NCBI GenBank assembly: GCA_030248065.1
Contig: JASAMV010000977.1
Span: 57,627 to 121,626 of the forward strand
Length of the DNA: 64,000 nucleotides
From: Rhynchonema sp. JSB1_4
Taxonomy: Eukaryota; Nematoda; Chromadorea; Monhysterida; Xyalidae
Direction of reading: 5' to 3'
This document shows, piece by piece, positions 45,515-59,088 of this stretch (position 1 is the stretch's first letter; every line of letters starts with the position of its first letter). Both the position numbers and the translations under genes were made by a program. A model generated the notes under the pieces. The model worked only from the letters and a program-made list of their open reading frames with translations, did not search any database and had not been told where the DNA came from.

Positions 45515-48500
45515 ATGGAAGCACTGCATTCGTCGCAAACGAACAGAATGGCGCGACAGATGCAGTTGAATGAGACAAACAGCAACGCAGCTGCAACGCC
45601 ACAGTCACACGAGTCAACCACTCGTGTCGTGGCGACATTCGATGAATTGCTGTCAATGTGCAACATGGATGACGACGATCAAGTGCGCATCGATCCCTGG
45701 CATCGAGTGTCGGCGTTGGAGCACGATTGTGTGCTGTTGATTGAATTCAGCGAAAACGTCGGTCCACAAGTCGTTCAAACGGTGCCGACGGTGGCCGGCA
45801 GTCACTTTCAGCCGAACGACTTCGCGCTTTGGCTCATGTCCGCCGACTATCAGGTCGGATGCCGATCGCAAAGTTAGTTTATTTCGTTTTGGAATTCGAC
45901 TTGGCGATCATATATGCTTGCGCTCGATCTGCCGCCAAGAGGTTTTTGTTCATAGCGGTCTACAACGAACTATGAGCCACGGTTTTTTCCCAGTTTTGTC
46001 AATCGGGCCTGGTTCGCTCAACCCAGCCCGGCTCGCAACCTCCGACAGGTCGGCCCGGTCCGCTCCTAGATTTGTTGTTTGTTTCCCCTGTGCATTGGCA
46101 CCAGCACCTAAAAATTTGTGATTTATGTACTATTTACACCCGGAGCTGCCATTTTACGTGTTAGTTGGACAATTTGTACTTAAGAAAACGAGTCAATTTA
46201 GTTGTAAAATTCAGGTTCCTGGTGCAAATTGCACCTGGTGAACTTTAAAATACAGTAACTGCTATCATCTAATGAATTGTGTTTTGTTCTCACTCTCGCT
46301 GGAGGGGATTCAATCCGATCTAGTATCATCCTTTCCGAGTTTCAAACTGTCTAGTGCACATTCCCCGTGGCAACCGTTGTGCGATTGCAGCCGGTTTCTC
46401 GATTCCGCACGACATTCAGTCGATATCGCGCAACGAAGAGCAGGGTGTGCACGCGTGCGCGCACTTCTTCACGCTGCTGGACTTCGAGGCTCGCGGCTTC
46501 GTCCGTCCATTTTGTCTGGCCTATCTCACGTCGGATGTCGTCAAGACGGCACAGATCGCCATCGATCTATTCGAATGCACCGATCTGGCCGTGGCACGAT
46601 TGAAACATTGCAATCGACGTCTGTTCACCAAACAACTGGAGGCCGCCATCGAAGTGCTCGACTCGGTGGAGAATCAGGCCATTTCGTCGTACTACGAACT
46701 CTATTATGACAACAATCGGGATTTGCCTAGTTGGTTTTAATTTTTTTGCATTGGGTCGTACGTAACTGACTTACAGGTAGGCAAAGTCAAATCTGACGTT
46801 TTGTCTTTGTCTTCGTCGTCAAGCTTTATACCGCCAAAAAACCGAAGCATAACCTAAATTTGTGCAGATCCCTCCACTTCGGACGGCCAACAACAACAAC
46901 CAGCATCAGCTGCCCACAAATCGCGTGAGAAGGCCGATCAGATCGACACACGCATGCGCAAGTTGCATCGCGAATACGTGCTCGCGTATCGATCACTGCA
47001 ACACGACGCTGGCCTGACGAATGCAGGTCAGACTCAAACTAAAGGTGTCGGATCTGTGTGCAATTGGCAATGTGAACTTGTGCAATTTTTTTATCGTTTC
47101 CGAACGCAGTTGAATTGATTGTGTTCTCGCAACTCGTTGCATGCGCACTGGTTTTTTTTTTCAAAATGGGCCAGTGGCCGATTGGTGGCTCATTTGCCAA
47201 AAACTAGGGGCGCATTTGGTAGCTCATTCTTATGTACTGGCTCCCTGAAATTCTAGTGGCTCATTTGCCACAATCTTGTGGCTCGTTCAAAATTTTAGTG
47301 GCCCAATGAGCCACCGTCAGTGGCAAAAAAATCTGCATGCGCATCAGTGCGTTGTGTATGAGTGATAGCGATACAACTGCAGGTTGGTCGTGCAACACGA
47401 ATCACGTGGCGGCAGCCAGTGCCGACCGCTGGCTGAACAACGTGGTGACCAACGCCGATCGATGTCCCGAGACCGGCATGAAAGTGTTGGCTGATCTCGA
47501 TGACCTCGCACCGTGCGCCCATTCCGCCTTCTGTCAATTCATGCGACAGGTAACACAGACGTTTGATCCTTTATCTTGCTTTTTTCGTGTAGAGTGAAAC
47601 TGAGCTGATACTTGGTTCGCCGTTCAGAAATAGGTAGACTGCAGACTGAGGAAGAAACTATCAGTTCACTGTTCCGAGAGCTTCACTACGCAAGGTTCAA
47701 TATCAAGAGAGAGAGAACGGTTGTAATGTCATTGCGTGAACTGCAGATCTGGGCCGAGTTCCATCGTCGTACACCGATCAGTCGTTACCTCGACTTTGAT
47801 TCATCGACCATTCCATCACTGCAATTGTACGCCGATTCGGTGCCGTTGTTGTGCGTCCAGCTGGAGGACCGTGCGCAGATCAGCACCACCGCAGTTGGGC
47901 AGAATAAGACTGTGATCCGGACCGAGACCGACAACAACAACAAAGACGAACGCATCGCGCTGCCGTTCGACGACGTCATTGACATCAGTGCCAGTAGCTC
48001 TGAACCGGAAACGCCAGTTCTGCGTCCGATCCAGCGATCGTTGGGTGACATTCTCTTGCCGTTGTGGACCGGTCAACCAACATTGTTGTGCGGTGCAAAG
48101 GAGCACAAGATGACCGTGGTCAGACTGATACAACGACTGCGACGACTGTTGCCAACGTGGTCGATGAAGGGCCGACCAGTGCAGACACCATATCTGGTCT
48201 GGTGCGAACGGATGGGCGATGATAAGGTAAGGCTGGTTGGCTTGGGTCCATCGAAAATTTGAACTTCTCGATTAGGTTATTGTATGTAGCGAGTGTGGTG
48301 ACCAATAAAAAGCGTTGAACGGGACATAATTCGCCTGGAACTTGCATTATCTGGACCGCAGCAGCATTTCATGGTAGATCCATTTTATAATTGAACTCGA
48401 GGGGCACCATGCGCCAACACACGCTCGTTTATAATTTTCGACCAAGCAGTCAATCAATCAAACACATTTCACACCCACCACAGGACAACACCATCGATCC

Positions 48501-48996
48501 ATCTATCATTGCCGACTACAAACTGTGCGGCCACGAACTGAGCGCACAACGTCGTCTGCCGAATCTGATCGGCGACGCGGTGCGTCCGTTTGTGGCCGCT
48601 GTCGACCTGAACGCTGCCGAAATGTACGTTCCGAATCAGCGATCGCGATTTATCGATCGGATCAGCGCCAAATCGGCTCGCCACTTCCCCACCGATGCAT
48701 CGCTGCTGGCCTATTGTCGTGCGGTGCTGTGTGACGTGGCACAATGCGTCTACGTCTCCTACTACTTCATGTACTGCAGCCCCGACGTGTACCGACGCAA
48801 TGTGCGCTATCTGTCGCGATTCGCGCAGACATTGGCGCTCGAGCCGGCCGATCTCAGAATGGTCAAGTATCTGGTCGAACTGTTGAAACATCAGCAAATC
48901 GACAGCACAACGCTGGATGGCGCTGTTGAACACGAGTTGTTTCTCGATTGTGCCTCGCCAACGAGACGGGTGCTCAAGATTAGCAAAGTAAAGTAA
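45515..48996 (+). CDS. SMCR8: SMCR8 homologue (DENN-type partner of C9orf72)
   Basis: SMCR8 forms a complex with C9orf72 and WDR41 that acts on small GTPases in autophagy and lysosome control (known for vertebrates; C. elegans also has an SMCR8). Six exons close to 717 residues: 45515-45872, 46355-46729, 46868-47026, 47383-47549, 47645-48226 and 48484-48996. Landmarks: DCVLLIEFSENVGPQVVQTVP and LWLMSADYQ (longin part), HACAHFFTLLDFEARGFVRPFCLAY, a coiled-coil-like LKHCNRRLFTKQLEAAIEVLD, and the conserved C-terminus AAEMYVPNQRSRFIDRISAKS...LRMVKYLVELLKHQ. It is shorter than human SMCR8 (937), mainly because the long disordered middle is reduced. Exon 1 was extended to 45872 (past YQ|GT) because only that donor matches the phase of exon 2. 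Confidence 0.9.
47165..47335. repeat. TGGCTCATTTGCCA-type repeats in SMCR8 intron 3
   Basis: Four or five imperfect units containing (A/G)GTGGCTCATTTGCCA occur within 170 bases. The unit ends are complementary (TGGC/GCCA). Origin unknown. Confidence 0.45.
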
Positions 48997-49520
48997 TTTA
49001 TTGGAATCTGTGCCTCACGCTCTTTTTGGTAAAAATTCATCACTTTTTTGTTCCTTAATTCGAAATTATTATCTTGTTTCACACCCTGTGTACGTGCTCT
49101 CAACGTGATCCACCGTTTGCATGTGTCTTTCCTGCATCATCGAGATTGTTTCAATTAAAAATGTTATATTGGCCGTTCTGATGTCGCCTTTCAATCAGAT
49201 TCAATTTCTTCACTTGTTATCGCTCATTAAAACGTGATTGATGAAACAGTTCGCAATAGTCGAATTGATTGATGAGTGCATTCACAAACCACCGCAAAAA
49301 CGTTTTTGTTCAAGGAAATGCGTGATGGAATGCGTGCAAGTTGGCTTCGTGCCACCAGTACTCTTCCAAGCCGTGATGACGACGCCTGAGGTGTATTTTA
49401 TTTCACTCCATTGCACGATTCGTATACAAAGATGTGGCTTAGTTGACAACTGAGCTCTCTGACAATAACTGACTAGACGTAAAAAGAAAAACGTTGAGAT
49501 CAACATCAATAACGGATGTA
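48997..49520. other. SMCR8 downstream region
   Basis: AT-rich, no gene. The next feature is a MITE. Confidence 0.4.
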
Positions 49521-50112
49521 GGGTGATATTTTCGAAACTGTAAAGGTCAGTTGGGTGTAAAGGTCGGTGGAATGCTCGGTGTGAGAAAGTTCAGTGTAAG
49601 CTTGAAACATTGCACGCTGAGCAAGCAGCAGACGCGCGTTTCTAAACGAAAGGTCAACTGATGGTTTGCTGTGCAAGCGTAAAGCGCTTGTTTGCAATCT
49701 AGTTCATTTAATGTGGTTGCACAAGCGTTTCTAAATGATATGTATGATTTTCGTAACCTTTCATGGAGCCGTTTTGATTTCGTGCTGCGATCAGTTAGTG
49801 ACGTCAAAATTTTTGGCACCGCCGTCAATGAATGGTCAATTTCTCAACAGCCTTGCGGCGAAATGTTAGGTGACTTACAAACATTCCTTTAAAACGTTTG
49901 TGCAATCAGCCTAAATAAACCAAATTGCAAACAAACGCTTTACGCTTGCACAACCGTCAAAGTTGACCTTTCGTTTAGAAACGCGCGTCTGCTGCTTGCT
50001 CAGCGTGCAATGTTTCAAGCTTACGCCGAGCTTACACTGAACTTTCTCACACCGAGCTTTCCACCGACCTTTACACCCAACTGACCTTTACACCGTTTCG
50101 AAAATGCCACCC
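49521..50112. mobile_element. PIF/Harbinger-like MITE, long copy
   Basis: 592 bp with terminus GGGTGATATTTTCGAAAC and right end CGAAAATGCCACCC. TSD GTA (49518-49520 and 50113-50115). The outer arms match 7432-7903 and 8052-8280. The inner arms (AGCAAGCAGCAGACGCGCGTTTCTAAACGAAAGGTCAAC) are shared in part with the element at 53311-53871. Confidence 0.85.
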
Positions 50113-50224
50113 GTAGTGTGCTTCCCTTTCGAATGAAAAAATATTCAAAATCGTGGTTGCAGTGCACACATGCAGCAAGCCACAATCGCAGTCAACGGTG
50201 ACTACAATGAATGCTTGTGCACAA

Positions 50225-50473
50225 TCACAAATCCGAGTCACGCATTCGAATAGGGAACAGTCTGGACAGAAAGACGGCCATAACGAACGTTGAGATGACG
50301 ACCAAGAATGCGGTCATGTAGAATGTGTCCTCATCGAACAGCTCATCGAATCGCGGCACGGCTGCGTTCACTCGATGCACAAGCTCCAATGACCAAGACG
50401 ACTTTTTCCGACCGAAATAGTAATCGCCCCACAAATCTGAATTCGCATCACCACCGGATGCAGATCCAACCAT
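50225..50473 (-). CDS. Small single-pass (tail-anchored type) membrane protein, 82 residues
   Basis: Single-exon frame from ATG at 50473 (context ACAAAAATGG) to TGA at 50225. The N-terminal 55 residues are polar with two acidic/aromatic stretches (DLWGDYYFGRKKSSW, PRFDELFDEDTFY). One hydrophobic helix near the C-terminus (MTAFLVVISTFVMAVFLSRLF) is followed by a short charged tail (PIRMRDSDL). Balanced composition and a clean helix argue for a real gene rather than chance. Lies 3' of the PDE2 gene on the same strand. I do not recognise the family; a regulatory micropeptide is possible but unproven. Confidence 0.55.
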   Translation of the reverse strand: MVGSASGGDANSDLWGDYYFGRKKSSWSLELVHRVNAAVPRFDELFDEDTFYMTAFLVVISTFVMAVFLSRLFPIRMRDSDL

Positions 50474-52281
50474 TTTTGTCTTGTGAGTTTGTTCAGAAAG
50501 TTGTGGTAAAACGGAAATGAAGACAGTGTCGCTGCAGGCGAAGAGCCTGTGAAGAAAAGTCGCCAAATGACCTGCTGCCCAGGAGGCCCATATTAACTTC
50601 GAACCCAACCGCTCATTTTTGCAGCAGAAATATATGTTGATAAAGGTACGAAGCAACCTTTAAAATCAAAAATAGTTTCCTGACACCTTGACCGGCCACA
50701 TTGAATAAAATTTTATTCGTGGCACCGATGATTAATATACATTTATGCGAGAAAATGAAAAACAATACAAACAAAGCACTTTTGATGAAACGCACACGAT
50801 GACAGCAAATGTACTCCAACGTGAAACATCAACTGGTCATGGTCAAAAACAAATCAAAGAGAGAGTGAGATGAAATGAGAGACATCTACTGAAGCGCACA
50901 GTTACAGTACAGCAAACACTAGAAAGAGAAAGAAGTGAATGAATAATTACGAACAATCTGAAAAATAGGGATCATGCGCGGAAATGAAACAAACAGACAT
51001 GGTACATCACAACGTCTCGCATCACTGTTCATTCAGAGATTTAGGGTGAAAAAACAGTAAATACAATCGGAGATAACATTTATACACAGAACTTCCTATG
51101 AAATGACAGGTGGTGGCACCAGGTTGTAAACGAAGCATTGACTATTTGCAACCAACATTATGTACAATAATTAGTATTATGTTTGAAGCAACGTGTCAAG
51201 TCACTGGGATAAGCAATGCTTATGCTCAAATAGAGCCGATCACCAAACTAGACTTACAGATAAATTCACATAACAATTTGTGCATATCGAATGTTCAGTC
51301 GAGTGTACAATAATGTGCGAAACAAAAGCACGTCGCAGTAACGAGATCGATAACATACTAGCGAATATACGACAATGGCCCGAATTCCCGATCGCGCAAT
51401 CGCAATCAGCTGCGCGGTGCAATTGAAAAAGCCCGTTTATTTGATACATCGCACGCTCACGCTCTACATACATCGGTGCGTAAACTCCTTTTTACCCCCC
51501 ATACGCGCGTGCGTTGAACGCTGCGCGCGCTGATTTGGGGCTCATGTGTTCGGCGACTTTCTTAGACGAGATGATTTGACGACAAAACCATTAGCCCAAA
51601 CACGCAACAAGTTGACGTCGTCACCGTCAGACGTTGGAAGTTGTCATCATCGCTTTTAATTGCACCGCGCAATTGATTGCGATTGCGCGATCAGAAATTC
51701 GGGCCGATGTGAATCGATGTTTTGACGGTTTGTACAGAAACCAAAACAGCACAAAATAGTCCTTGAACACCATGAGATGTAAATTTGAAACAGATGCAAA
51801 AAGCAACGACCACAATTGTTATGCGCAAAAATAAAAACACGAGTCAAATTTTGAAGTTTGTGAAACAAATGAAATGCACGGATTAGTGGTCAAGCGCTTC
51901 TGATTTGTCCAATAGTCCAGATAAAATGGTATCGAAATAATTTTCCCTTTCTTTTCATTCAAGCGTTCGAAGTTTGACTCATGTTCGTGTTGGTTAACTT
52001 CATTAGTCTGGTGCGTGTGTGCCAGTCAGATGCGAAGACAAAAAGCGGAGTGACAGTGAGGCACAGAGAACGTTAGACATAGGGCATGAGACAATTTGTA
52101 TGTATGAAACAACTATAAAAATGTAGGTAGCACATTTCGTCGTTGTACGAATATAATGCCCGTGTGGTTCACTCACAACAAAAGCAACCATAATGCGCAC
52201 AATTTCCTTCCAGGTTTGTTCAAAATGACAGACAGGCCTGTGGACGAGCAGCCCCGGCTGACACAGCCATGTGTGTGCTTG
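50474..52281. other. Region 3' of the phosphodiesterase gene, no gene seen
   Basis: AT-rich with short frames. One TGATGTTTCA (minus strand) at 50822-50831. Probably 3' untranslated region and intergenic DNA. Confidence 0.4.
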
Positions 52282-55200
52282 CTATGCCAAATCGCATCTG
52301 TTATGTGAATGATGATGTCTGGCTAGTGGCGGCCGATTGATGGGCACTTCGGCCGGCGATATCTTTCGAGTCGCCTTGCCCGTCTGTTTGTTTTCACACG
52401 CCGTCTGCGTGCTCGTCGTCGTTGTCGTCGCGTTGACGTGCGTTTTGTTCGGCGTCGGCGGGGGCGGTGCTGGTGGCGTGGACGTCTCGATGCTCGACAT
52501 TGTCGGCATGCGCACCACGGTCGAGCGTACAGTCACGCCGGCCTGCACCGGGTGATCGCCGCCATCGGACATGCTCGCATCATCGTCGTCATCGCCGCCA
52601 CCTTCGTTCACCTGCAATGTTTGGGTCGACTTTGTGTCATCAGTACAGTTTTCCGACCAACAGATTGAAAAAAAACAACCGACGAATTCCGATCCTTAAA
52701 CAGGCCAGCTCCCCTAATTTTAAAAACAATTCTGCAAGGGCACAATCGAAATTTGTCGGAATTTCGCTCCCACGCCTATTTTATGAAAACCGATCACAGA
52801 TGGGCATGCAACAACGTTGAAATTCGAATGAGAAGCAAGAACTCTGAATGAGAAAACAGGTACCGAAATGTTGTTTCAATCATCCACACCTGCAGCTACA
52901 TGAAGCAATCAACCCAGACAATAGAGTTATACTTGCGTGTTTTTCGGCAAAATATATTTTTGAAAAAAGGTCCAAAAACGTCTATTTTGGACAATATTTT
53001 ATAGGAAAATAATCTGAAACAGGCTGAAAATGCACTTCGAGCTTAAAAAGTACTCATTTTGAACAGTTTAGCACCTAGCACCTGTTTACAGTGGTTTTGA
53101 CATTACTGTTACGTGGCCTTGGAAAATCCTCGGAATTTATGAGGAAAAATTCAGTTTTTTGTCCAAAAGTTACCACCTGGAAAAATTTCCGGAAAAATAA
53201 AAACCTCGGCCCTTGGAAAAAAACGGGTTCTTTCGTTTTTTTCTCTCAAAAAACGTTTTTTTCCGGCTCGCATGTACACCCAAAATGTAGTTGGAACAGC
53301 AGCGCTCATTGGGTAGAATTCACAAAACAAAGTCAAGCTCACCGTCAAGCTCAACGTCAAAGTTCAAGTCAGATGTTTCGGCGTCAGGCTGGCTCGTGCA
53401 GCAGATGCGTTTTTCTAAACGAAGGGTCAACTTTGACGCATTATTGTACAAGACTGGATGCTTATCTCGCCAAAATATTATTATGGACATGTGACACAAG
53501 CGTTTTGTGAAAGTATTTCTGAGTTTCATCTTTCATAAATTTCTGACAAGAGGCAAAGAGAAATGAACAGACGATAACCAACGGCAGTGCAAAAATATTT
53601 GACTGCGGTCAATGATCGCCACATTATTTCAATACCATTAGTCAGAAATTATTATAACTCAGAAATATTCGTCAGAAACGCTTGTGCTACATCCTTAAAA
53701 TAACAGTATCCCGAGCAGCGCATCCAATCATGCACAATAATGCGTCAAAGTTGACCCTTTGTTTAGAAAATCGAGTCAGCTGCACGAGCCAGCGTGACGC
53801 CGAAACATCTGACTTTGAGCTTTGACGTTGAGTTTGACGGTGAGCTTGACTTTATTTTGTGAATTCCACCCATTGTCCAAAGAGTAGAAGCCACGACAAC
53901 GTATAAACCGCACCTACTGTAATTCATATCACATGCCAACCGACACCAATATGCGATTCACTGTTCTGGGCCCACCAAAATGGAATGACTCTTTGCCAAA
54001 ATAGCGCAATCAAGTTCGTGATTGTTTGCGTTTGAATGAAAGTTCCAAAAAGGTTTCGGTAAAGACAGGCGAAGTTACTGCAGCGGCCGGATAAGACAGA
54101 CGCACTCAGTTAGACGCACCCACACACATGGGTTGATAAATATTATAAAAGTACGCACTGTTCGCATGTACCTGATCATTACGTATTGTCATATTGGGCA
54201 GTAGATGATTGACGATGGTCTACCTAAGAGATGGGGGAACATCGCAAATTGAGTGAGGGACATCAGAATACACGCACATAAAAATGGGTGGAAGTCATCA
54301 AAATCAACTTGCGTGATTACTCTTACACCTACTTGGTAGCGACAAATTGGAAACGATGCAAACTGCAACTTTTGAGATTTCAACCTGCTGATTCAAGATG
54401 CAGTACCTGATCGATGACCCTTTGCTCCAAGTGTTTGTCGTGCATTATGTCCAACTGCGACGTGGCCAGGTCATCGTTGTTCACAACTTTGGCCATCATT
54501 TGCCAGCATTGACGATTTCGTTGCATACATTCGTAGGATGGTCGAGTGCCCGGCAGCAGATTCGACAATGCACTGCAACGAGTGCACCAATACATAAAAT
54601 GATTTTAGAAAAACAAATCAGCATGCTAATTTTGGATTTTTATGTCCTTATATAATACACCAAGCTATAATTTATAGTGAGAGCGATACGAAAGATTTAC
54701 TGACAAAAAACGATCCCGTGTGCTTCTGAGAAAGACAAACCTGAACAGTGGTAAGGCCAAAGAGTCGAAAAAATCGATCTGCAATTTGGGTATGCTGGCG
54801 CGTTCGCGATCCATCATTTCGCTCGGATTAGCACCCATCGCTTTCTCAAGGTCGCCTTGCGAGAAGAACTCCGTGTAAATTGATGCCTGGAGAATTCCGT
54901 CAACAAGACATTCAGGCTGTCAGTCAGTCAACAAGATATTCAGCAGAGAAAGTGGCACAATTATCGTAAATTTGAGAACGTACAGCGATGGTCTTGCTGG
55001 CGGGCCAGTCCTTGCTTTGGTCGGATATGTCACTGGTATTCATCATGACGCACATCATCAATCGACGATGTTCGCGATTGGTCTTGTCGAATCCGGCTGC
55101 AGAATGACATCACACAATCAAACTCATTGTCGCCAACAGCACAAACAATCTTACCCTTACCATCCAACATGGCTTGTATCTTGTTGCGTCGTCTGAAATG

Positions 55201-58200
55201 TGTCGCAATGTCTGTCGCCAGAATGATCTCGCGAATGTAGTCTAAGGCCACTTGATAATCCTGTATGAATGCATACAATGCGAATATGTGGTGAATATGT
55301 CGCAAAATCAGCACAATCGATCAAAAACGACACAAACCGATCGATTGAGATATGAGAATATGTTACAGTCGTCCTTGTTGAGAATGCAGACGGTTTGAGC
55401 GAAATGGTGTCGCTCCAGCACCGAACCCTCCGAACTATACAGCTGGGCGAGCGGCGTCTTCTGCAACAACAAGGTCACGGTTGCGCACACAAAGATGGTG
55501 AAATATGCGGGATTGACAGACCGATTGAACTTGGAAGGCATTGGTGGTGCCTCGATGGTCGATGTCGTGACACAAACTGGCAGTGAGCAATGACACGCGC
55601 TCCAATTCGCTGCAACACACAGAGTGTGAGTGATGTTTCAATCGTGAACGCATCAACAGAACGCAACAACTAACGAGAAGTATTCTTGTGTTTGTGGCTG
55701 TTTGAGCAACATGTACATGTAGTGGGTGACGGCGAATGCGTGGCAGAAATTGTGATAGGGCACGTCCCGGTAGCCCTGTCGCACGGTGAGCACGAATCTG
55801 GCCAGCGTTCGACGATTGATACAGTGACGCGATAGGAAGCCCATCTCCTGCAAAGCGCAATAATCACAAACTAACGCGATTCAAGCATTCGGAAGTGCAA
55901 ACTTGCTAATTCACGGGATCACCATCGCCAAACGGCTAAAACAACTGCAGAAGAAACGGGCAATCAGATTCCAAAAACAACTTTTGCTATTTTATCGACT
56001 TACAAAACGTATGTTTGTTCAACCCTCCGGGGCTTAACTCGAAAACCTTTGCGCTTGCGGCACCATATTTAGAGTGAATTTTTCAAGCACTTGTTCAAAA
56101 ATAATCGTGTCTTGCTTGAAATCCATACAAAGCGATGGCATTCGGCGATGACAATTGGTGAAACAAAAAAGCCGATTTTTCAACGTTTTTCGATTATAGC
56201 ATATCCCTTAACCCTTCCCTGCATGATGAATAAATATGGTAGGCATTGTGCGACACTGGCGTAGATTTCTTTCGTGTGCCCCTTTTGATCTGTCACATGT
56301 TTCACCACTGAATCAATTATCGAAATCACCGTGACCAACATTGAACATGCTGAGACAGGCTTCGAACTGTTGATCGGTGGTGGCGACGAGTCTCGGCAGA
56401 AAGAGCAGACTGTCGAAATCTCGGTTGAATTCGGCCGGTTTGTGGATGTCGGACATCGTCAGACGAAGCACATCCTCCTCCGCAACCTGCGACACAAATA
56501 ATACAATGCAAGAGAAAATTCTCATTGATTGTGGGATACTGCATACCTCCATTGATTGGTTGGTTATCATGAGGTCGCTGGCCACATCGTGCCTTCGTTG
56601 CGCCTCTTGCAGCTTGCGATACAACAGGCACTGAAAGAATGACACGCGTACAACGTTGACGACTGGCACGAAGAAAACACCAAGCAATCAATGCCCGAAT
56701 AGCGACTAACATGCGATATGCTGATGGCACAGTAGACGGAGAATGCAGTTGCTATGTGTTCGTCGTGCTCGGTGAAATTGCTGCGACCCATTTTGTTGCA
56801 CAACTCGACCACGCCAATCAGTTCGCCTGAATCGCAAAGGCAGGTTGGTCAGACTGCATGAGCACAACAAGGAACGAATGAGTCGTTACGTTACGACACT
56901 GTTGCACTTGCCAGGTCTCTGCTCCAGACTTTAGCTAATACTTATACGTATGGGCCCAAATATAGACTTTGATTCTACCCAGGCTGAGGGTAAGCTCTAG
57001 ACCACCGTTGGGTTTGATCATGATCAAAACGCTGTGGTTTCTCGGGCTTGTGAGACGTACCAGTTGCGTCCTTAATCGGCAGGCAGAGCATGTTGCGCGT
57101 GAAGAAACCTGTATTCTCATCGACGCCGCGATAAAACAACGGATTGCTGCAAGATTAACGGACAACATTAGGCTGAAGAATTTATTAAAACATGATAAAA
57201 ACTCGCTCTGCCACAAAACAGCCACCGGTTGGTGACTGATTCGGAAACTTTATTTTAGCATCAGACATTTCAGAATCCAGAGGAAACGGTATGGAATGCA
57301 TTGAACACCCATTGCACAGCAGGACCACTGACTAACAACCAACGAAGCGTAACAAAGTGGGAACTCCTTGACGAACGCACCTATAAGCATCCTTAACATT
57401 CATGAGTTGACCGGTTGTGGCCACATGGCCGGCAATACCCTGCGACAACGGCACCCGCACTTCCGACAGATAATCGTTAGTGAGTCCGTTCTTCTCGAAT
57501 ACTTCGGCGACGAGCTCGTCGTGCTCTTTGTCAAGGAGGAATAGGGAACAACTGAAACATTGGCCAAGCTTGACAAAATGGCCGTAACCAAGAATGTTGA
57601 CAATTATGCCACAATTCACTAACGTTTCAGCTTGTACAAGTGTCTTGGCCTCCTTTGTGATGTTGCGCACCAGTTGACTCATGTCATCTGCAAATACGAA
57701 CTTATTCCGCCACCTTTCAGGTCAGAAAGCTGAGGCCCGACTTTTTTGTGCTCAAACATTGACACATACACAATCGATTAAATGGTTCACAGCACAAAAC
57801 GGTGGCCGGGCAATTGGACAAATTAGGTTTGGGCAAGACTACTTTGAGCATCAGGTTCTGCTCTTTTGAACCCTGCTCTTTTGCGTCACTTACCTAAACT
57901 TGAAAATACGTTCTGCGCCATTGACAGAAAGACACGACTTTGATTAGCGAGTCGTTTTTGTTGTTCGATATTGAGCACGATACCAAGTAGTGATGCGATT
58001 AGACGTAGACGAGGCTTCAACCATCGAACTTCGTCAATGGCACTGCTGCAAATGTAAAGCAATTGTGACATTGATTGAGCAACGCAACGTCTGCTTGTGG
58101 AAGCCATATGCCTAATAGATGAATAAGAAAACGACTTGACCACGCAATGTTTGCGGCCGTGATTAAAAAAAGCAAAAGGCAGCAGATTGGTTGCCATGGA

Positions 58201-59088
58201 CGCGCAAGCGCAAGATGTCACATAAAAATGCCATGTAAGGCAAATTGTTGACACTGCAAACGCGGGGTTTGTTCATGCTGATAGAAGCACAAATCCGGAT
58301 CAAGCGATCTTCACATGGTTACCTGAACTCGCGCAAAGCTAATATGTCACAAGGGTACCAGGTAAATTTTGAGAGTGCGGCGTTGGACCAAGATAACCGA
58401 ACGACGACGCTTAGCAACGTATTAACAAATCGCTTGCAGTATCACTAACAATGACAAGGAACTGGGAGAACACTACATATACCTATATTTTCCTGAGCGC
58501 GAGAAAATTTTGTTACGTACTTACGGCTGATACGTGAGGTTCGGCAGCGCACATGTCGCATGCCGTCAAAATCTATCATAAGCTTGAATGACTGACACAA
58601 CGCACCGCGCAGCAGCACGGTTATCAAAAAGTGAACACGGTGGGTGGGAACGTAAAGTGGGATTGAAATGGATCAGCTGGCTGCTGATAGCGAAAACGCT
58701 ACATACAACACAACAACAGTTGGTTGCACAAACTATATGGTGTTCATGACATGATCACGAGAGCTGAGCGCTGCCAAAGCCATCCAACCAATCAGCTTTA
58801 TCTGTCCACGGCGCAACACTTCACCAGACGAACAGACTATGTGCATTCAAAATGTAAACAAACATCGACGCAGTTCTTTCCTGTCGGACTAATCCCGACG
58901 AACCTGGTTGCTTTGTGAAACACACACAGCGCGGCGATCAACCCAGACTTTGCGTGTATTGGCAACAACGTGTAGACGAGATTGTCCAATGTCGACAGTT
59001 TCCTTGATGATTCAGGCACATCGGTGCTGGTCTTCTTGTTGCAGTCGGCGACCAGATCAACCAACAGCGACAGACTCGACCGCACTGG
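52282..59088 (-). CDS. PDE2: PDE2-type cyclic nucleotide phosphodiesterase (two GAF domains + catalytic HD domain), 5' end unresolved
   Basis: Hydrolyses cAMP/cGMP; in PDE2, cGMP binding to GAF-B stimulates activity. Exons, 5' to 3': 59088-58904, 58045-57894, 57687-57624, 57551-57381, 57146-57061, 56826-56711, 56630-56547, 56486-56340, 55847-55675, 55609-55522, 55460-55338, 55260-55161, 55096-54984, 54886-54741, 54572-54407 and 52611-52282. All phases close (748 codons). GAF-A end: [21 protein letters not shown]. Linker: [50 protein letters not shown] and [21 protein letters not shown]. Catalytic: [52 protein letters not shown] and [12 protein letters not shown], with all metal His/Asp present. 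A low-complexity tail (Asp and Thr/Pro-rich) is specific to this protein. Upstream exons lie beyond 59.1 kb. Confidence 0.88.
53311..53871. mobile_element. PIF/Harbinger-like MITE, divergent family, in the last PDE2 intron
   Basis: 561-bp palindrome starting GGGTAGAATTCACAAAACAA and ending TTTTGTGAATTCCACCC. TSD ATT (53308-53310 and 53872-53874). Arms contain CAAGCTCACCGTCAAGCTCAA subrepeats. The inner arm motif TTTCTAAACGAAGGGTCAAC is shared with the MITE at 49521-50112. Confidence 0.85.

Noticed and set aside
58445..58627. Minus frame [22 protein letters not shown] with a good donor, as a PDE2 exon
   Set aside because: The exons 59088-58904 and 58045-57894 join in phase without it, and the peptide does not match the GAF-A linker.
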